Positions 46,842 to 59,224 are shown, counted from the stretch's first letter. The stretch is 64,000 nucleotides of DNA from Stenocarpella maydis (GCA_002270565.1 NQMI01000060.1:62001-126000); one strand, 5' to 3'. Notes: a model not told the origin generated them from the sequence alone. Made by a program: numbers and translations.

Positions 46842-47706
46842 GGGGCGCGCCAGCGCCACCTGCGGCGGAGACGAAGACTAGGTCGTGGTTCATTCTCCAG
46901 GATGGCGGACCGCCGACGCCGTCAATCCCGTGTACAACATCACTTTCATCGGCAGCCAGACACATCCTGGCGCACCGAGCGTGCGAACCAGCAGGCTACT
47001 TTAATACACATCACCGCGGCCCAATCGACGATCCCCTCACCTATCGATTTTGTGGAGATGGGGGACTGTGAATGGCCGTTCTCAAAGCTGTGCCAGGAAG
47101 GTTGGTAGGCTACACCCACGCCCGCCTGCGCTCTGTTCCCATTAGTGGGGTGATTCACGAGAATGATTTAATGAAGCGAAAAGAAAAAGCGAAATGGTCT
47201 GGCCCGGTCAGTTCTGGTCTGTCAATGACCTGGTTTTCATCTCGGGTCTGATCTGGTCTGGTATGGATGGGAATGCTGTGGCATAGGCACTTGGACAAAA
47301 CCCAGTTCTCCCTGCTGCTACCTGGCACGGTCTGCGTTGGTAGTCTCTGGTTGAGCTTTGTGTGCGTGGTTGGCCACTCATAACGCGGTCGGTGTTTGGT
47401 TCCGGTATCCTAAAAGTGCATATATCATTGCGAAGCATGTATTGCATTTGCATTGCGGTCATCACTAGGGGACAGGAAAAACCCAATGAGAGACACGAAC
47501 ATTTGCATTCACTAACTGATTTTATTGGTAGCCGTGAAGTAAGTCTCATCACCCCGATTGATGTGAGCATTGGAACAGAGTGCCCCCTCTAACGCCATCT
47601 ATCCGTGCCTCTGGGACTCCATGGATGAGAAATATCTACCAGTGACCAAATTCCTCAGCACGACAATATTCGCCGGCCCAAACATCACATGGCGTCCATT
47701 TTCAAT
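46842..47706. other. Convergent intergenic region
   Basis: Between the 3' ends of the YAG7-like gene and the AAA ATPase gene. Nothing recognised. Confidence 0.4.
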
Positions 47707-50700
47707 CTAACTGTACCAGAAAACAGCTGCCAATGTGACAAGCAAGGGCACCAGGTCAATATCAGCCCCGGATTTTACCTTGGGGCCCTCGGGGAACGTC
47801 AGTGCTGACCTTGGAAGGCCCGAGCCCTCAGCCCCAGCTCTCTCGCCGATGTCCCCCACTGCTGTGGATGGTGTGCTCGGGGTGGATAAGTCGTCCTGGC
47901 GGTCGGGGGTGGAGGGGACCTTCTCCATGTCGAGATCGGGGCAGGGTATCGCTTCCACGTCCTGAGCGTTCGCTTTGGCCGGGTCTTTCTCGGGCTCCTG
48001 GGGTTGCTTTTCTTGGGAGGGAGACGTTGCTCCTTTGCTGGCACCCTCTTCAGCTCCAGCTGATACTGGCTCTTTCGCCTCTGTTATGTCCTTCTCAGGC
48101 TCCCGAGCCTCGGCGGTTACTGGGGATGGGGGCGGCATCTGAACCTTGACCTCCTTTAGGTCCTTCTCAGACCCCTGGGTCTGCTTTTCGGCGCAGTTTT
48201 TGGTCGTTTCTTTGCTGTTCTTCTCTCCGGCAGCGGGAGTGACCAAAGACATGACTGGCGTCTCGCTCGCCCCGACGATGACCCTCCACGGGCATAGCAC
48301 CTCCTCCGCCCTACGCCAGACGACGAGCTGCATGTTGGCAGGCGTCGCCTCCTCGTCGCTCGCCACGGGCCTGGAGATGAGCTCGCGCACACTGAACGCC
48401 TCGTTGCGGCCGCGGGCCTCGTCGTAGATGTACCTCTTTCCGCCGCTGCCGGGCCCCAGCCCGCCCTGGACGGGGTTGTAGCGGCGCCGGAAGCGCTCCA
48501 GCTCCTCGGCAGTGTCCCTGGCCCTGCTGGGCTGCATCCTCTCGAAGGCGGCGGCGAAGTGGTCCACGTCGAGGCGCAGCCTCTTGGGGGCCCCCTCGGG
48601 CGGCGGCGAATGAGGGGGACACGGCGCCGCAGAGCCTGTCGAGCCTGGCCTGCTCCGCCTTCCAGGCGAGGGCGGCCTCCGCGCAGAGGCTCCTGAGGTC
48701 GGAGCCCGAGAAGCCGGCCGTCGCGTCCGCGATGCCGCCGACGTCCACGGCCGGGTCGAGGTCCCCCCCGCTGAGGAACAGCCGCAGGATGGCGGCGCGC
48801 GAGTCCCTGTCCGGCAGGCCGACGCACAGCTTCTGCGGCAGCCGGCGCAGGAAGGCCTCGTCGAGGTCCCAGGGCCGGTTTGTGGCGACGATGACGAGCG
48901 GGGCGCGGGGGTCGCGCGCGAGGCCCTCCATCTCGACGAGGAACTGCGTCGTGGCGCCGCGCTCCCAGCTCTTGTCGCCAGCGCCGCGACGGTAGAAGAG
49001 GGCGTCGGCCTCGTCGATGAAGAGGACGCACGGGTGGAGCTTGGCCGCGAGGGAGAAGGCCGCCTTGATGTACTTCTCCGTCTCGCCCACCCAGCACGAC
49101 TGGACGGTCGCATAGTCGACCGAGAGCATGCGCGAGCCCGACGACGAGGCGATGGCCCGGCAGAGGTGCGTCTTGCCCGTGCCCGGGGGCCCGTAGAGGA
49201 GGCAGCCGCGGATGCGGAGCTGGGAGAGGAGGAACTCGGACGACGCCTCTGCCTCGAGCGTGGAGGAGGGGACGAGGGTCTGGATTATCTCCTTGGTCTC
49301 CGGGTCGAGGATCACGTCGTCCCATGAGACCTTGAGATCTTCTGTGCGGGTGGGATGTGGTCAGCAATGGTTACGAGGAGGAGGGGATGGGCCGGACGTA
49401 CTTGGTTTCACGACGCAGTCACGGAATTTCTCCTCCAAGGAGTCCAGGGACATGTTGGCCAGAGGATCCTCCTCGACCTCGTCAGCCTTGCCACCCTCCT
49501 TGGTCTCAGAGTCCTTTTCCTCCGCGGAAGCGGTAAGCATGCCCAGCCTCCTCAGCACAGAGTCGACCTGCCTTGACGTTATCACAGGCTTCGGCCTTGT
49601 CCACGTCCTGGCGAGGATCTGGCCGGCGGCGCGGTCAACATCGCTGATGGACCACACCTCCCTGCCGTACCGCGCGAGGTCCCCGCCGTCGACACCGCCT
49701 CGCAGCCACTGCATCTCCGGACGAGTGCCGGACGGCTGGGCCATGCCCGTCTCCAGGGTCCACCTCAGGCGCCGGGTGTTGACGACGCCCTTGCGCCCGA
49801 GGTCGCGGGCCTTGGAGTTCTTGTCGGAGGGGTTGACGATGGAGAGGACCACGCCCGACGCGGCGGGGGCCCCGGCCTTCTGGCACATCTTCTCCGACTC
49901 GTCCATCGCGCGCGTCGACACCACCAGCACCACGCCCTCCCCGCGGCCGCGCCTCTCCTGCACCAGCTCCGCGAGCCTGGCCAGGGCCCTCCTCTTCTCG
50001 CGGTAGCTGAGCCTCGACGCGGAGTGGTCGCAGTCGACAAAGGGACCAGCAGCAGACCACCACCACCCCGGGCGCGGCGTGGCAGCCGCCGTTGCGTCGT
50101 CGTCGTCGCGCGTCCGCGCCCGTCCCGGCCGCCCCGCCGCCCCGGCCCAGCGCCTGGCCGAGCAGCTTCCCCAGGTCCTACGATCGCGCGGCCCGCCAGG
50201 CCGAGTACGACGTCTTGTCGTCGTCCTGCCACTTGCTGGACCGCGCCGAGAAGTAGTGGTCTGTGAAGGTCGCTCCGTCCGACCAGTCCGGCCTCCACTC
50301 GTCCCTGGCGGGCTCTTTTGGTGTCGTGGCCGCGTCGGTGGCCGCCTCTGTCTTGGTCTCCGCGGCTTTCTCGGAGCCGGCCTCGCCCGTTTTGGCATTT
50401 GCAAGTGAGGTCTCCGATGTCGAGGCCTCCGGTGTCGACGGTGTCTCCTCCTTTGCCTTGGTCGTCGCCTCCTCCTCCTTGGCCGACTCCTTCTCTTCCA
50501 TCTTCTCCCTGGCCGCAGATGCCTTTTCCTGGGCGTGAAACTCACTGCCCAGCTCTTCCAAATCCTCATAGCTGAGAGACACCATCCCCATGCCCAAGGC
50601 CTTGGCCACCTGTCCGACGATGTCGTCCATGTACCACGGCTCCATCTGGCACCTGTCGCACCCGGACGACGAGCAGCGGCGGAACAGGACACACGCGTCC

Positions 50701-51086
50701 CTCGGCCGCGTGTGCCTCCAGAGCACGGCCGCGGCCACCCTGTCGCGCAGCTCCGAGAACGTGGCGTAGGATATGGCGTCCTCGTCGGCGCAGTCGTGCT
50801 TCTCCGAGCTGGTGTGCGGCTCCTCCTCCGGCTTTCTGGGGTCTCCCTTTGCTCCGGGGTCCTTTTTGGGTTCCTCTGGGGGGGACCCGCTCTCGGCGGC
50901 TTGGTCTCCCGCCTCGTCTTCATCCTCGCAGAGCCTCTTGTAGCTTTCGCAGGCCTTGCACTGGCAGATGCTGACGGAGCCTTCAAGGCCAGAAGGGCCC
51001 TTGACGTTGCGCTCTAGGAACCAGCCCGGAAGACGGAACCTGCTGGCGGATTCCTTGGGGGTATCTTCCTTCTTGGCTTGAGCCAT
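47707..51086 (-). CDS. AAA+ ATPase, unknown substrate, frame broken once
   Basis: Proposed exons 50182-51086, 49402-50006 and 47707-49341. The N-terminal 300 residues contain a Cys-rich patch (SICQCKACESYKRLCED; RRCSSSGCDRCQMEPWYMDD) and long Glu/Lys/Ala-rich stretches. The AAA domain is clear: VSWDDVILDPETKEIIQTLV, Walker A LLYGPPGTGKTHLCRA, SCWVGETEKYIKAAF, Walker B CVLFIDEADALFYRR, VIVATNRPWDLDEAFLRRLP and GFSGSDLRSLCAEAAL. It belongs to the meiotic/Msp1-like clade. The C-terminus is a charged tail ending in a short hydrophobic stretch (LVPLLVTLAAVFWYS), possibly a membrane anchor. Problems: a one-base frame break in the G5 run 48614-48618 (C5 on the coding strand) before PPPEGAPKRLRL, and 50007-50181, treated here as a GTAGGA...CTCAG intron because it contains a TAG; it might instead be coding with a CAG-to-TAG change. 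Confidence 0.75.
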
Positions 51087-53013
51087 TCTGACTGCTGCGG
51101 CGAGAGAGCCCCCAGATGTGTATCATGAAGCTCAAGTGGTGGCGCGTGGTGGTGGTATGCGAGGCAATAGTGGGTGGCATGAGTGAAGCCAGAGAGGTTG
51201 ACGCAGCCATTTGGAATCATCGCCGCGGCCTCTGTTCAATATCAATTCAAATGCTCAATAAATCGAGGTCGCTCTGACGACTGCAGGTGAGGCCAATACT
51301 GTTGGTGCCCACTTTTCGAGCCGCATGGCCGCTGGTCTGCCTGGCTACTCCCCAGCCATGCATGCCTCTGAATACGTGTAATGTGGGTCTGGTGCATCTA
51401 GGCGATGCCACGTAGTGGTGACTCAGCCCGAGACGGTATCCCACCCCAGGCAACAGAGGAATATGTGGTGGCTTGGACATGCTCTTGGGCCTGGGGACAT
51501 GCGCTCGTTGTTGTTTTGCAGTTGCACAGCCGCTCCTGTGACGACATCTCGAGACAACCAGTAGATTGTTGAGGACGTGGGAGTTACGAAGCGATGTCAT
51601 GTATCAAAGCCTCGGCCAAGCCCATTTCCTTGGGCGCTGATCAATCAGGCACTCGCATCAATGAACCAGCTATTGGAGCCTGATGCCACATTGGACTGTG
51701 GCGCCTTGGATAGTATACAGCTCCTCTGGCGGTGACGTTTGCAATTTCGCCGCCTAGGTAAGCGATGGAATCCGAACCAGTCAGAGTTTCTTGGTTATAA
51801 TTTTATAATACTATTAACTCGAACACGTTCTCCAATGCTAAATACATTCTCTTATGCATATGTAAACATGGTGACAGCATTGGATGGCCAGAATGAAAAC
51901 AACAGATCAGTCATCCAATGGAACAAGCGCTCTTTATCCGAACAGACAACTACATGATGATTTATGCTGACTTGATGTGGATGTGAAGAGTTCGTCCCAA
52001 ACGTGCCTTCAGATCTTCATGCAACAAGCTACCTTGGTCCTGTACGAGTTGTCCCCCTTGGCCCCTTGGCTAACTTATTGTATAGAACTGTGAGATAGGC
52101 TCAGTATTTGGCTGGCTCAATTATGCCCTGGTGCAACTTGCTCCAACAGGCAGCAAACTGCATGTGTGAGTGATATTGAAGGCATGTCAAACTCATGTGG
52201 CATAGTAGGGGACGGATTCGGTACGGGTGAGTCGGCTTTGACTTTCTGCTATGCATTTCAGGCCCCATGAGGCTAGTAGCGACATGTACAATGGATCCAT
52301 CTCGCGGTTATAAGTTATACCGGTGAAAAGTGAAATGGCATTAGCAACTGGCCTTGGAGCCAATCATCCCATCTGAAATCCCCGTGCCCGTCACTTCAAC
52401 TGCGCTACTTGAGGTGCTCAGTCCCCTCGACAGATCGCACCCAGTGAGATGGCGCAGTGACTTGTAGACACTCGGCTACTCCTCTTGGAACAACGCCGCA
52501 CATGAGGTACGGGCAGAGCTCCTCGTGACTCCCCCACGATCTACTTCCCCCCAGTCATGAGGCCGGATTCCACTCCTACCTCGTCGGAGTATGTGCATGG
52601 GGTGATATCATATACTAGTCCGGGCATGAAGAAGGACAGCTGTGTATACCCCATTGGTGAGGGACAGCACGCTGGTCGTGTAATCGAATATGCAACAACC
52701 GTATTCAACGTACAATTCCCGAGATCTGACATGACTAGGGAAATATACTCCCGGTACTCCTGGTCAACGGACACGGCCAGAATCCCAATGCCACGTAGCC
52801 GGTAGACACTAAGCCCAGGTTCAAATGCTGTCTCCAGGTGAGGCTTAGTGGCAAACCAAGATGTTTCATCGCGGCATCAGACCCCAGGGCCACTTCTGGC
52901 AACGTAACCTCACTTCCAGAAATTGGAACCGTGGGCAATGGAAGCCGGTACCTGTGCGGCGGCAGGTGGCGAGATTCCCCGGGCGGGGGGCGGGGGGGCG
53001 GTCTGCGAGTGCC

Positions 53014-53072
53014 AGACAGACAGACAGACAGACAGCCAGCCCAGCCCAGCCCAGCCCAGCCCAGCCCAGCCC
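53014..53072 (+). repeat. Adjoining (GACA)n and (CCAGC)n microsatellites
   Basis: Five to six GACA units are followed directly by about seven CCAGC units. The tract lies next to a G-rich run (52976-53000). Confidence 0.9.
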
Positions 53073-53764
53073 TGCGGACGGGCGGAACCCCGGATGGCAC
53101 ACAACACACACGCCCAGCCTCGTCTCCCAGCAGCCTCCCATGCACAACACGTGCCCAGACTGTATCAGATGGAGATCTGCTGTGCCTTGGACATAAAAAA
53201 GCTACTTAGGGGCGGCGCTGATTTGGCTTCCCGCCGCATGTCAGCCGCACAAATGGGCGGGATGTGGGAGACACGGACTTGCTTGGCGATAGGCTTGAAT
53301 CCTGGAAAGCTGACACGCAACACGCGAACCGCGCGAACTTTGTCCAAACCTTCCCAACAAGGTCGCCAGTCACTCAGAGAGGGCATGCACGTGCTCCCTA
53401 CCCTGGCCCCGGCTGTCGCTGATTCCAGATATCTTTGGCCGAGGGGTGGGTGGGGGCGGAGCCAGGATGGATGGGCAGGTTTTTTCTTTCTTTTTCTTTC
53501 TTTTTTCTTTTTTCTTTTCCCGCCCTTGTTGTCGTTGCGGTAAGGTGTCTCGTGTGAGTGGCAGGGGACCTCGATGTTTCGATGCTTCGATGCATCGGCG
53601 CATCGGGGATTTCCCTTCCCCCCCCCCCCTGGTCAGTATGTGAGGCTCCCAATGATACTGTGTAATCCCGGATCAGCAAAGAAGGTTTACGTGGGCGGCC
53701 GCGATCCCGTCATCCCCTTGATTCCGCCCGTCTTTCCCACACAAGCCCGGACTTTATAACCCTC

Positions 53765-54060
53765 CATAATAAGCTTCAAAAAAAAACCTAATAATATTAG
53801 CTGTAAGCTTTGAATATAATATTGATATAGTATTTTATATTTAATTCTTTGAGTTTATGTTATCTTATGATTAATTAATTAATTACATTTAGTAAAAAGC
53901 CAAAAAATAAAATTAAAATATTCTTTTCTAAATAATCTTTAAAATTAATTTTTGGTAATTAAAATGCAATAAACGTCTTACTAAAACTACAAGTTAAAAA
54001 GTACTTTAACCTAAACTTATTATTATTAGGTAAAAGTAGGCATTTTATACTATAGATGTA
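53765..54060. other. AT-rich island
   Basis: Sharply bounded AT-rich DNA between GC-normal flanks, without open frames. Similar islands are at 38.2-38.5 and 60.8-61.2 kb. Confidence 0.6.
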
Positions 54061-54959
54061 ACAGAAATGCTGGTCGGAGTTAGGGGATTGCGCAGCGGAA
54101 CTTCCAGGTCGGTGCCGCCCACGTTCTTTATAATTCAAGGGAAGTATACTTGGCACCATAACCTGCGCAAGATTATAGCATAAACTATAGCGTCGAGAAT
54201 ATCTGAAAAGAAAAGTATGCTCCGTCATTTGTCTCTCGAACTTTGTTTTACGAGGTATCTTGCTGGCCGCGAGCACCGTGCGCGCGGTGCCTCTGCGTGA
54301 TGCACATACCTAGGTATACACTAGACCACTGAATCGGTGCGAGTCTCCACGTGCCCTGTCATGTAGCGCATCTACACTTATCTCCTATATACCCTGGGAT
54401 GATCGGCTATTGCATGCACAGCTTACCGTCCGAGCACGAGCTGAAATGTCCGCCCGTCCAAGGTTGTCTTCGAGTGTCTGTGTGGCTGACTGGATTTACC
54501 GAACTTGACCCAGAGAAATATCACGCACTTCTGCAACCCCCATCCTGCCGCAGCGGTGAAGGCTTGGCATATCTAGTCTCACACGGAAAGCCAAGAAGAG
54601 AGCCGTAGCAAAGACAGATGACACATAATATTTCCTGGCTTCGCATTTGGTGGTGTGGGGTGGTAGAATATAATAGTAGTCCCTAATATACCTATGTAGG
54701 TCGGTGGGTAATGTATCACACAACTCCAAAACCAGTCTGACCACGACAATTCAAACTCATCTCTAAACGCCAGCTAATGCAGCAGTCCCATGGAAGACAC
54801 ACGGACATCCAATCATCATCTTGGAGCTAGTCTTCCAAGATCAAACTCAAAAGTTGTACAAGCCCTCCTGCCGCCCGGGCCGCACAAAAAGAAATGCTCT
54901 CTGGGCGAACGCCGACCTTGGAACGCTCCTATGATCAGGTTTGGAAGGAGCGCGCCCGA

Positions 54960-56402
54960 CTAGAAGCAGAAGACTTGGTCCGTGATTTTGGACGATGCCC
55001 CTGGCTTCTCGTATCCCAGCTCTACCAGTCCCTTCTTGGCGGCGTTGACCATCCCAGGGGGCCCGCAGAGCATAACCCTCGAGCCATCCTCCCTCGGGCC
55101 AGGGAACCTCTCCGCCATGAGCTCCTTGGTGACGTATCCCGTGCCGTGTGCCCAGTTCTCAGGGGGGTGGTCGAGCAGGTAGAACATCTTGAAGTTCTTG
55201 GGATACCGCCTGGAAAAGGCCTCGAGGTCCTTGCGCAGGAGAATGTCATCCTCAGTTCGGTTGGCGTATATCAGGCTGACTTCTGTGGTGTCCCTCTCGT
55301 CCTCGCAGATGGCGCGGATCAGCTGGTACATGGGTGTTATGCCCGTCCCTCCCGCCAGCATGCCAATCTTCTTGCACAGGCCCCTCTTGTACCGCATCGC
55401 CCCCTTGGGGCCGCGGAACATGACCTCGTCCCCGAGGGACAGGTGCTTCAGGTACTTCCCGGTGAGCTGGCCGTCGTCGTACACCTTGATGACAAGCTCC
55501 AGGATGCCCTTGTCAGAGTTGTTGGACACGGGCGTGTATGACCGCTGGACAGTCACGCCGTCTACTGTTGCCTTGATAGCAACGTGCTGGCCGATCGGCA
55601 GGCCCAGGACCGCGTCCGGCGCCGGCAGCTCAAACACCAGCCGGTAGACGTTGGGTGCGACGAGCTCCTTCTCAACCAGAGGCAGGGGGTGGTATGTCTG
55701 CGGGTCGAGGAACCCGCGCTGGGATAATGGGTCTGCTTTTGCCACCCTTGGGATCTTCTTGTGGGGTGCGTAGTGCAGAGCTCCGGCCTCCAGGTCAAGC
55801 AGTCTCGAGAACCTCTTCACGGCGACACCTCCCGCGACAAGGGCAAGTGCCGACGCGATAACGAAGCCTTCGACGAAGCCGAGACCGCCCGCGCCCCTCG
55901 AGCCCTCGATCTGCCGCAGCTTGAGGAGATTGGACAGTGCTGATGCGTCCATCCTGCGCAGGCCGAGGGCGGCGCCAGCCAGGGCGCCGAGGGACACGAC
56001 CGCGCCGCCGACGGCCGTCGATGCGCTGCTGCGCGTCTTTTTTGACGCCGGCGGCGGCGGGAGTGCCACGCGGACGGGCTTTGGCGCAGACGACCTGCCG
56101 GCCCCCTTGAGCTTGCCGACGCGGTAGTCTGCCATGATCTCGAATGCGTCCTCGGAGTGGCCGGCATTGTCGAATGCCTCAGTCGCGTCCGTGCCCGCGG
56201 CCTCGATCAGGATTTCTGCGCCTCCCGGGTGCTCGTCGAGATATCTGGTGAGGTCGTAAACTATGCGTCGCTTGTTAGCTGGTGATTCTCGCATGTATTC
56301 GCCCGCGCGCTGCTCACCCTCGCCGTTGATGACCATCCAGGCATCTTCCCGCCCTCGGTGGGCTGCGACCTCCTTGGCCGAGTATTCCGTGTCTACAGAC
56401 AT
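54960..56402 (-). CDS. Cytochrome b5 / NADH-cytochrome b5 reductase fusion
   Basis: Exons 56318-56402 and 54960-56260 (57-bp intron, GTGAGC...CATAG) give 461 aa. Start at MSVDTEYSAKEVAAHRG (56402) is chosen because it is where the b5 domain normally begins; the in-frame ATG 26 codons upstream adds unrelated sequence. Domains: cytochrome b5 at residues about 4-80, with the haem motif LDEHPGGAEILIEAAGTDAT and second His in DNAGHSEDAF; a Pro-rich linker; hydrophobic stretches around 115-200 that could anchor it; then a ferredoxin-reductase-type FAD/NAD module at about 220-461 with RSYTPVSNN (FAD), GGTGITPMYQLIR and VMLCGPPGMV (NAD). It moves electrons from NADH to its own or other b5 haems at the ER or outer mitochondrial membrane. 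Divergent from a P450. Confidence 0.9.
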   Translation of the reverse strand: MSVDTEYSAKEVAAHRGREDAWMVINGEGEQRAGEYMRESPANKRRIVYDLTRYLDEHPGGAEILIEAAGTDATEAFDNAGHSEDAFEIMADYRVGKLKGAGRSSAPKPVRVALPPPPASKKTRSSASTAVGGAVVSLGALAGAALGLRRMDASALSNLLKLRQIEGSRGAGGLGFVEGFVIASALALVAGGVAVKRFSRLLDLEAGALHYAPHKKIPRVAKADPLSQRGFLDPQTYHPLPLVEKELVAPNVYRLVFELPAPDAVLGLPIGQHVAIKATVDGVTVQRSYTPVSNNSDKGILELVIKVYDDGQLTGKYLKHLSLGDEVMFRGPKGAMRYKRGLCKKIGMLAGGTGITPMYQLIRAICEDERDTTEVSLIYANRTEDDILLRKDLEAFSRRYPKNFKMFYLLDHPPENWAHGTGYVTKELMAERFPGPREDGSRVMLCGPPGMVNAAKKGLVELGYEKPGASSKITDQVFCF

Positions 56403-57485
56403 GTCGTACAGAATGTTCCAAGGTGAGGATGGACTGAGACTCTGGAAAAGGGAATGACTCTCTGGGCAGGGGCTATCCACACCTCACCATCAGGTTGTTA
56501 TGATGGGCACTGGCAGCTGGCTTGTATATAAATGGAATTTGGACATTATTCCCGGCCACTAAGCGGCTCCCCCTAAGTTTGAACGGACTGCGCGTATCGG
56601 ACCCTCCTATCCAGGGATGAACCTTTCGATTTTAGAGTGGGACGCCGAGGCTCTGGAAGCTTGATTGAGCCTGATGGAACCCTACGAGATAAGATCTGCC
56701 GAGGCCCCGGCCAGATCCGGAGCCGCAACAGGCTTGACTGGCTGCCGATAGGGATATTCCAAGTTCCGCCCATTCCCAAACAATTCGTTGTCTGGGATAC
56801 GCCCTGATGGCACATTCCGGGCACCGCGAGATGCGTGCATACAGTGACTTGTCAATTGCACTGCAGCGCCAGGTTCCGAGTTATGTGGCGAGATTTCCGA
56901 GAAGTCCCGAATGCCCGACGGAGAGTATTTTGCTCTCCGGCCCGGGCGAGCCGAGGTAAGTGGATGGGCATGAGGCCAAGGCCCAAGCATCTCCACTGAA
57001 AATTTCTCTGTGGATATTTCCAGCAGCACGCCTATGCATTGCGTGAAGTTTGAGCCTCGCCTTGTCCGAGTCCACCACGCCAGCGACAGCTGTCAGGGCT
57101 CGGCTCGCTTCTTTCGCGAGGAAAGGCGCGTACACACCTCGGCAAGTGGGGTGTTCTGGGATTAATAATGACGCTGGGGGGCTCTGCCTCGCTGGTTTGG
57201 TATCTGCACGCCAAGGATACGTCGTAGGTTTTTCGGAATGCTGTCATTGTTTGGCCCTGGGCGGAGCCCCTGACAGCCGAATAGTGAAGCGACCATGTCT
57301 ACCGCTGCCACACCGGAGTCATTTATATATCGGCGCTCCAAGTGTTCTCGAGCACTTGGCACATGCCTAGTATTATTGTATCAGGCAGTCAAAACATAAT
57401 AACACCCTCTGAGTCATTTAGCCAATTTGAGTTGCCCTGATACAAGTCCAGATTCCGACTCGGAAAATCGCAGCCACCAGTCAAG
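56403..57485. promoter_or_regulatory. Shared divergent promoter region, b5 reductase / P450
   Basis: 1.08 kb between two divergent start codons, so both promoters lie here. A TATATAAA is present at 56523-56530, in the right orientation area for the reductase gene. I name no regulator site. Confidence 0.5.
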
Positions 57486-59224
57486 ATGAGACCCGACTTT
57501 GCCACCAAGCAGTTCTATCTGCTTGGAGAAGATGTCTCTACAGCACGCGAGATCGACGTCCCTTCAACAATAGACGAGGACGGACTCAGGCAATTGGTTG
57601 CATCACACTTTGCCATTGTCGTAGCCAAAGGTATGTATTCAAACGCACCGTGTTTCCACACATCCGCCTAGACGATGATATTGACTATTGTATGTACCCA
57701 GGCGTTGGGTTTGTGAACGACCGCGAGGCCTTCTCGTCCGTGGCAGAAGTGCTAGATGCCGAAGGCCCAGTCGCCATCACAGTTGACGGCCGCGGAGTGC
57801 GCGAGGTTCAAGGCCCCAAGGGTCTGCCATACGTCGGCAACTATTTTGAAGTCTACCCCGACCACCTGGGAAACCACCAGCGGCTGTTTGAGAAATATGG
57901 CCCTCTTTTCAAGACCAACAACATGGGCAGCACGACATACCTCACCAACGACCCCGCCTTGGCGGGTATCTTTTTCTCGGAGAGTGACTTCTTCACCAAG
58001 GAAATCATCCCGGGGCACCCCTTGTACCCCATCAAGAACAACGAGGCTGGTGTGTTCTTGGGCGACACCGACTCGGAGGAATGGAGAGTCGCACACAAGT
58101 TCCTGCCCCCATTCTTTGGGCCGAGGGCTGTCCGTCATTACGCACCAACCATGAATCAGACCGTCGAAGATGCCTTCAAGGTCTTTGATGAGCTCGCGGA
58201 TCGCGATGAGGCATGGAACGTATACTCATATATGCTCAAGCTTGGATCACAGGCTGTCGGCAAGCTCATCCTTGGCATGGACTTTAACCACTTCTCCTCG
58301 GTAGATGCCCCACCGCACGAGATGGTCATCCTCATGGCTACGTCTCTGGAGCTGAACAAGAAGATCACGTCAATGGGCAGCTGGTACGCCCACCTCCCAT
58401 TCGGCGACCCCAAGAAGCTGTACGATTCGAAGGAGCGCATGAGGGTCATGATCGAGGAGGTTATTGCGAGTGCGTCAAGGGGTGTTGAGGACCTGGACCT
58501 GCAGGAGGCAGCCCTCAAGGCGAAGAACATGGTCGATTATGTGCTGCGCGCCACCGACAGCAAGGGCAACAAGATCCCGACGGACCGTATCCTGGAGCCT
58601 CTGGTAGTCGCCACCGGGGCCGGCTTCACGACGACCAGCTCCCTCCTGTCCTGGCTCATCTACGGCATGGTCAGCTACCCGGGGATGCAGGAGCGCCTGC
58701 TCCAGGAGCTCGTCGACAACGGCTTCACCGACGAGACGGAGGTGACGGCCGACCTGACGGCGAGGCTGCCCTTCCTCGACCACTTCATCAAGGAGACGCA
58801 GCGCCGGCACAACCCGTCCTACCAGCCCGCGCGCACGGCCAGGCGTGACCTCGTGCTCCCGGGCGGGTACAGGATCCCGAGGGGCTCGATCGTGATCCCG
58901 GCCCTGCACCACATCCACAACAACCCGGCCATCTGGGGCGACCCGGCGTCCTTTGACCCGGACCGCTGGGACGGCGACCGCGCGCGCAACAGGCCCAACA
59001 ACAGCTACATCCCCTTCGCCACCGGCCCGCGCGGCTGCATCGGCTTCAACTTTGCGCTGCAGGAGGTGCGCATCTTCCTGACCAAGCTCGTCTGGCGGTA
59101 CGAGTTTAGCCTGGCCACCGAGGGCGCCGTCGACTACGACCCCATGTTCCAGCTCATCCGCCCCACGAATCTGTACGTGCGCGCCGAGAGGAGGGTCAAG
59201 TGGCCCCCCAGGAGCGAGTCGTGA
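57486..59224 (+). CDS. Cytochrome P450 without an N-terminal membrane anchor
   Basis: Exons 57486-57630 and 57702-59224 (71-bp intron, GTATGT...CCCAG) give 555 aa, slightly long for a P450. Diagnostic motifs are all present: I-helix ATGAGFTTTSS (A-G-x-x-T), K-helix FIKETQRRHNP (E-x-x-R), PERF-like FDPDRWDG and the haem loop FATGPRGCIGFNFAL with the Cys ligand. The P450 fold starts near GPKGLPYVGNYFEVYPDH (residue about 80). The first 80 residues are polar (YLLGEDVSTAREIDVPSTI) with no transmembrane helix, which is unusual for a eukaryotic P450. Family and substrate are not assignable by eye; fatty-acid or secondary-metabolite oxidation are both possible. The divergent b5/b5-reductase gene could supply electrons. 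No biosynthetic core gene lies nearby. Confidence 0.9.

Larger units (their letters stand above)
51087..54959. other. Gene-free interval with microsatellites
   Basis: 3.9 kb with no convincing gene. The many small open frames overlap on both strands. It includes simple repeats near 53.0 kb, a polypyrimidine tract at 53480-53520, a poly-C near 53620 and an AT-rich island at 53.76-54.06 kb. Confidence 0.5.

Noticed and set aside
47707..50986. Several Arg/Pro/Ala-rich frames over 300 codons within the AAA gene
   Set aside because: Off-frame readings of GC-rich coding sequence; only one path carries AAA motifs.
57486..59224. P450 as part of a secondary-metabolite cluster
   Set aside because: No polyketide synthase, peptide synthetase or terpene synthase core gene in the window.
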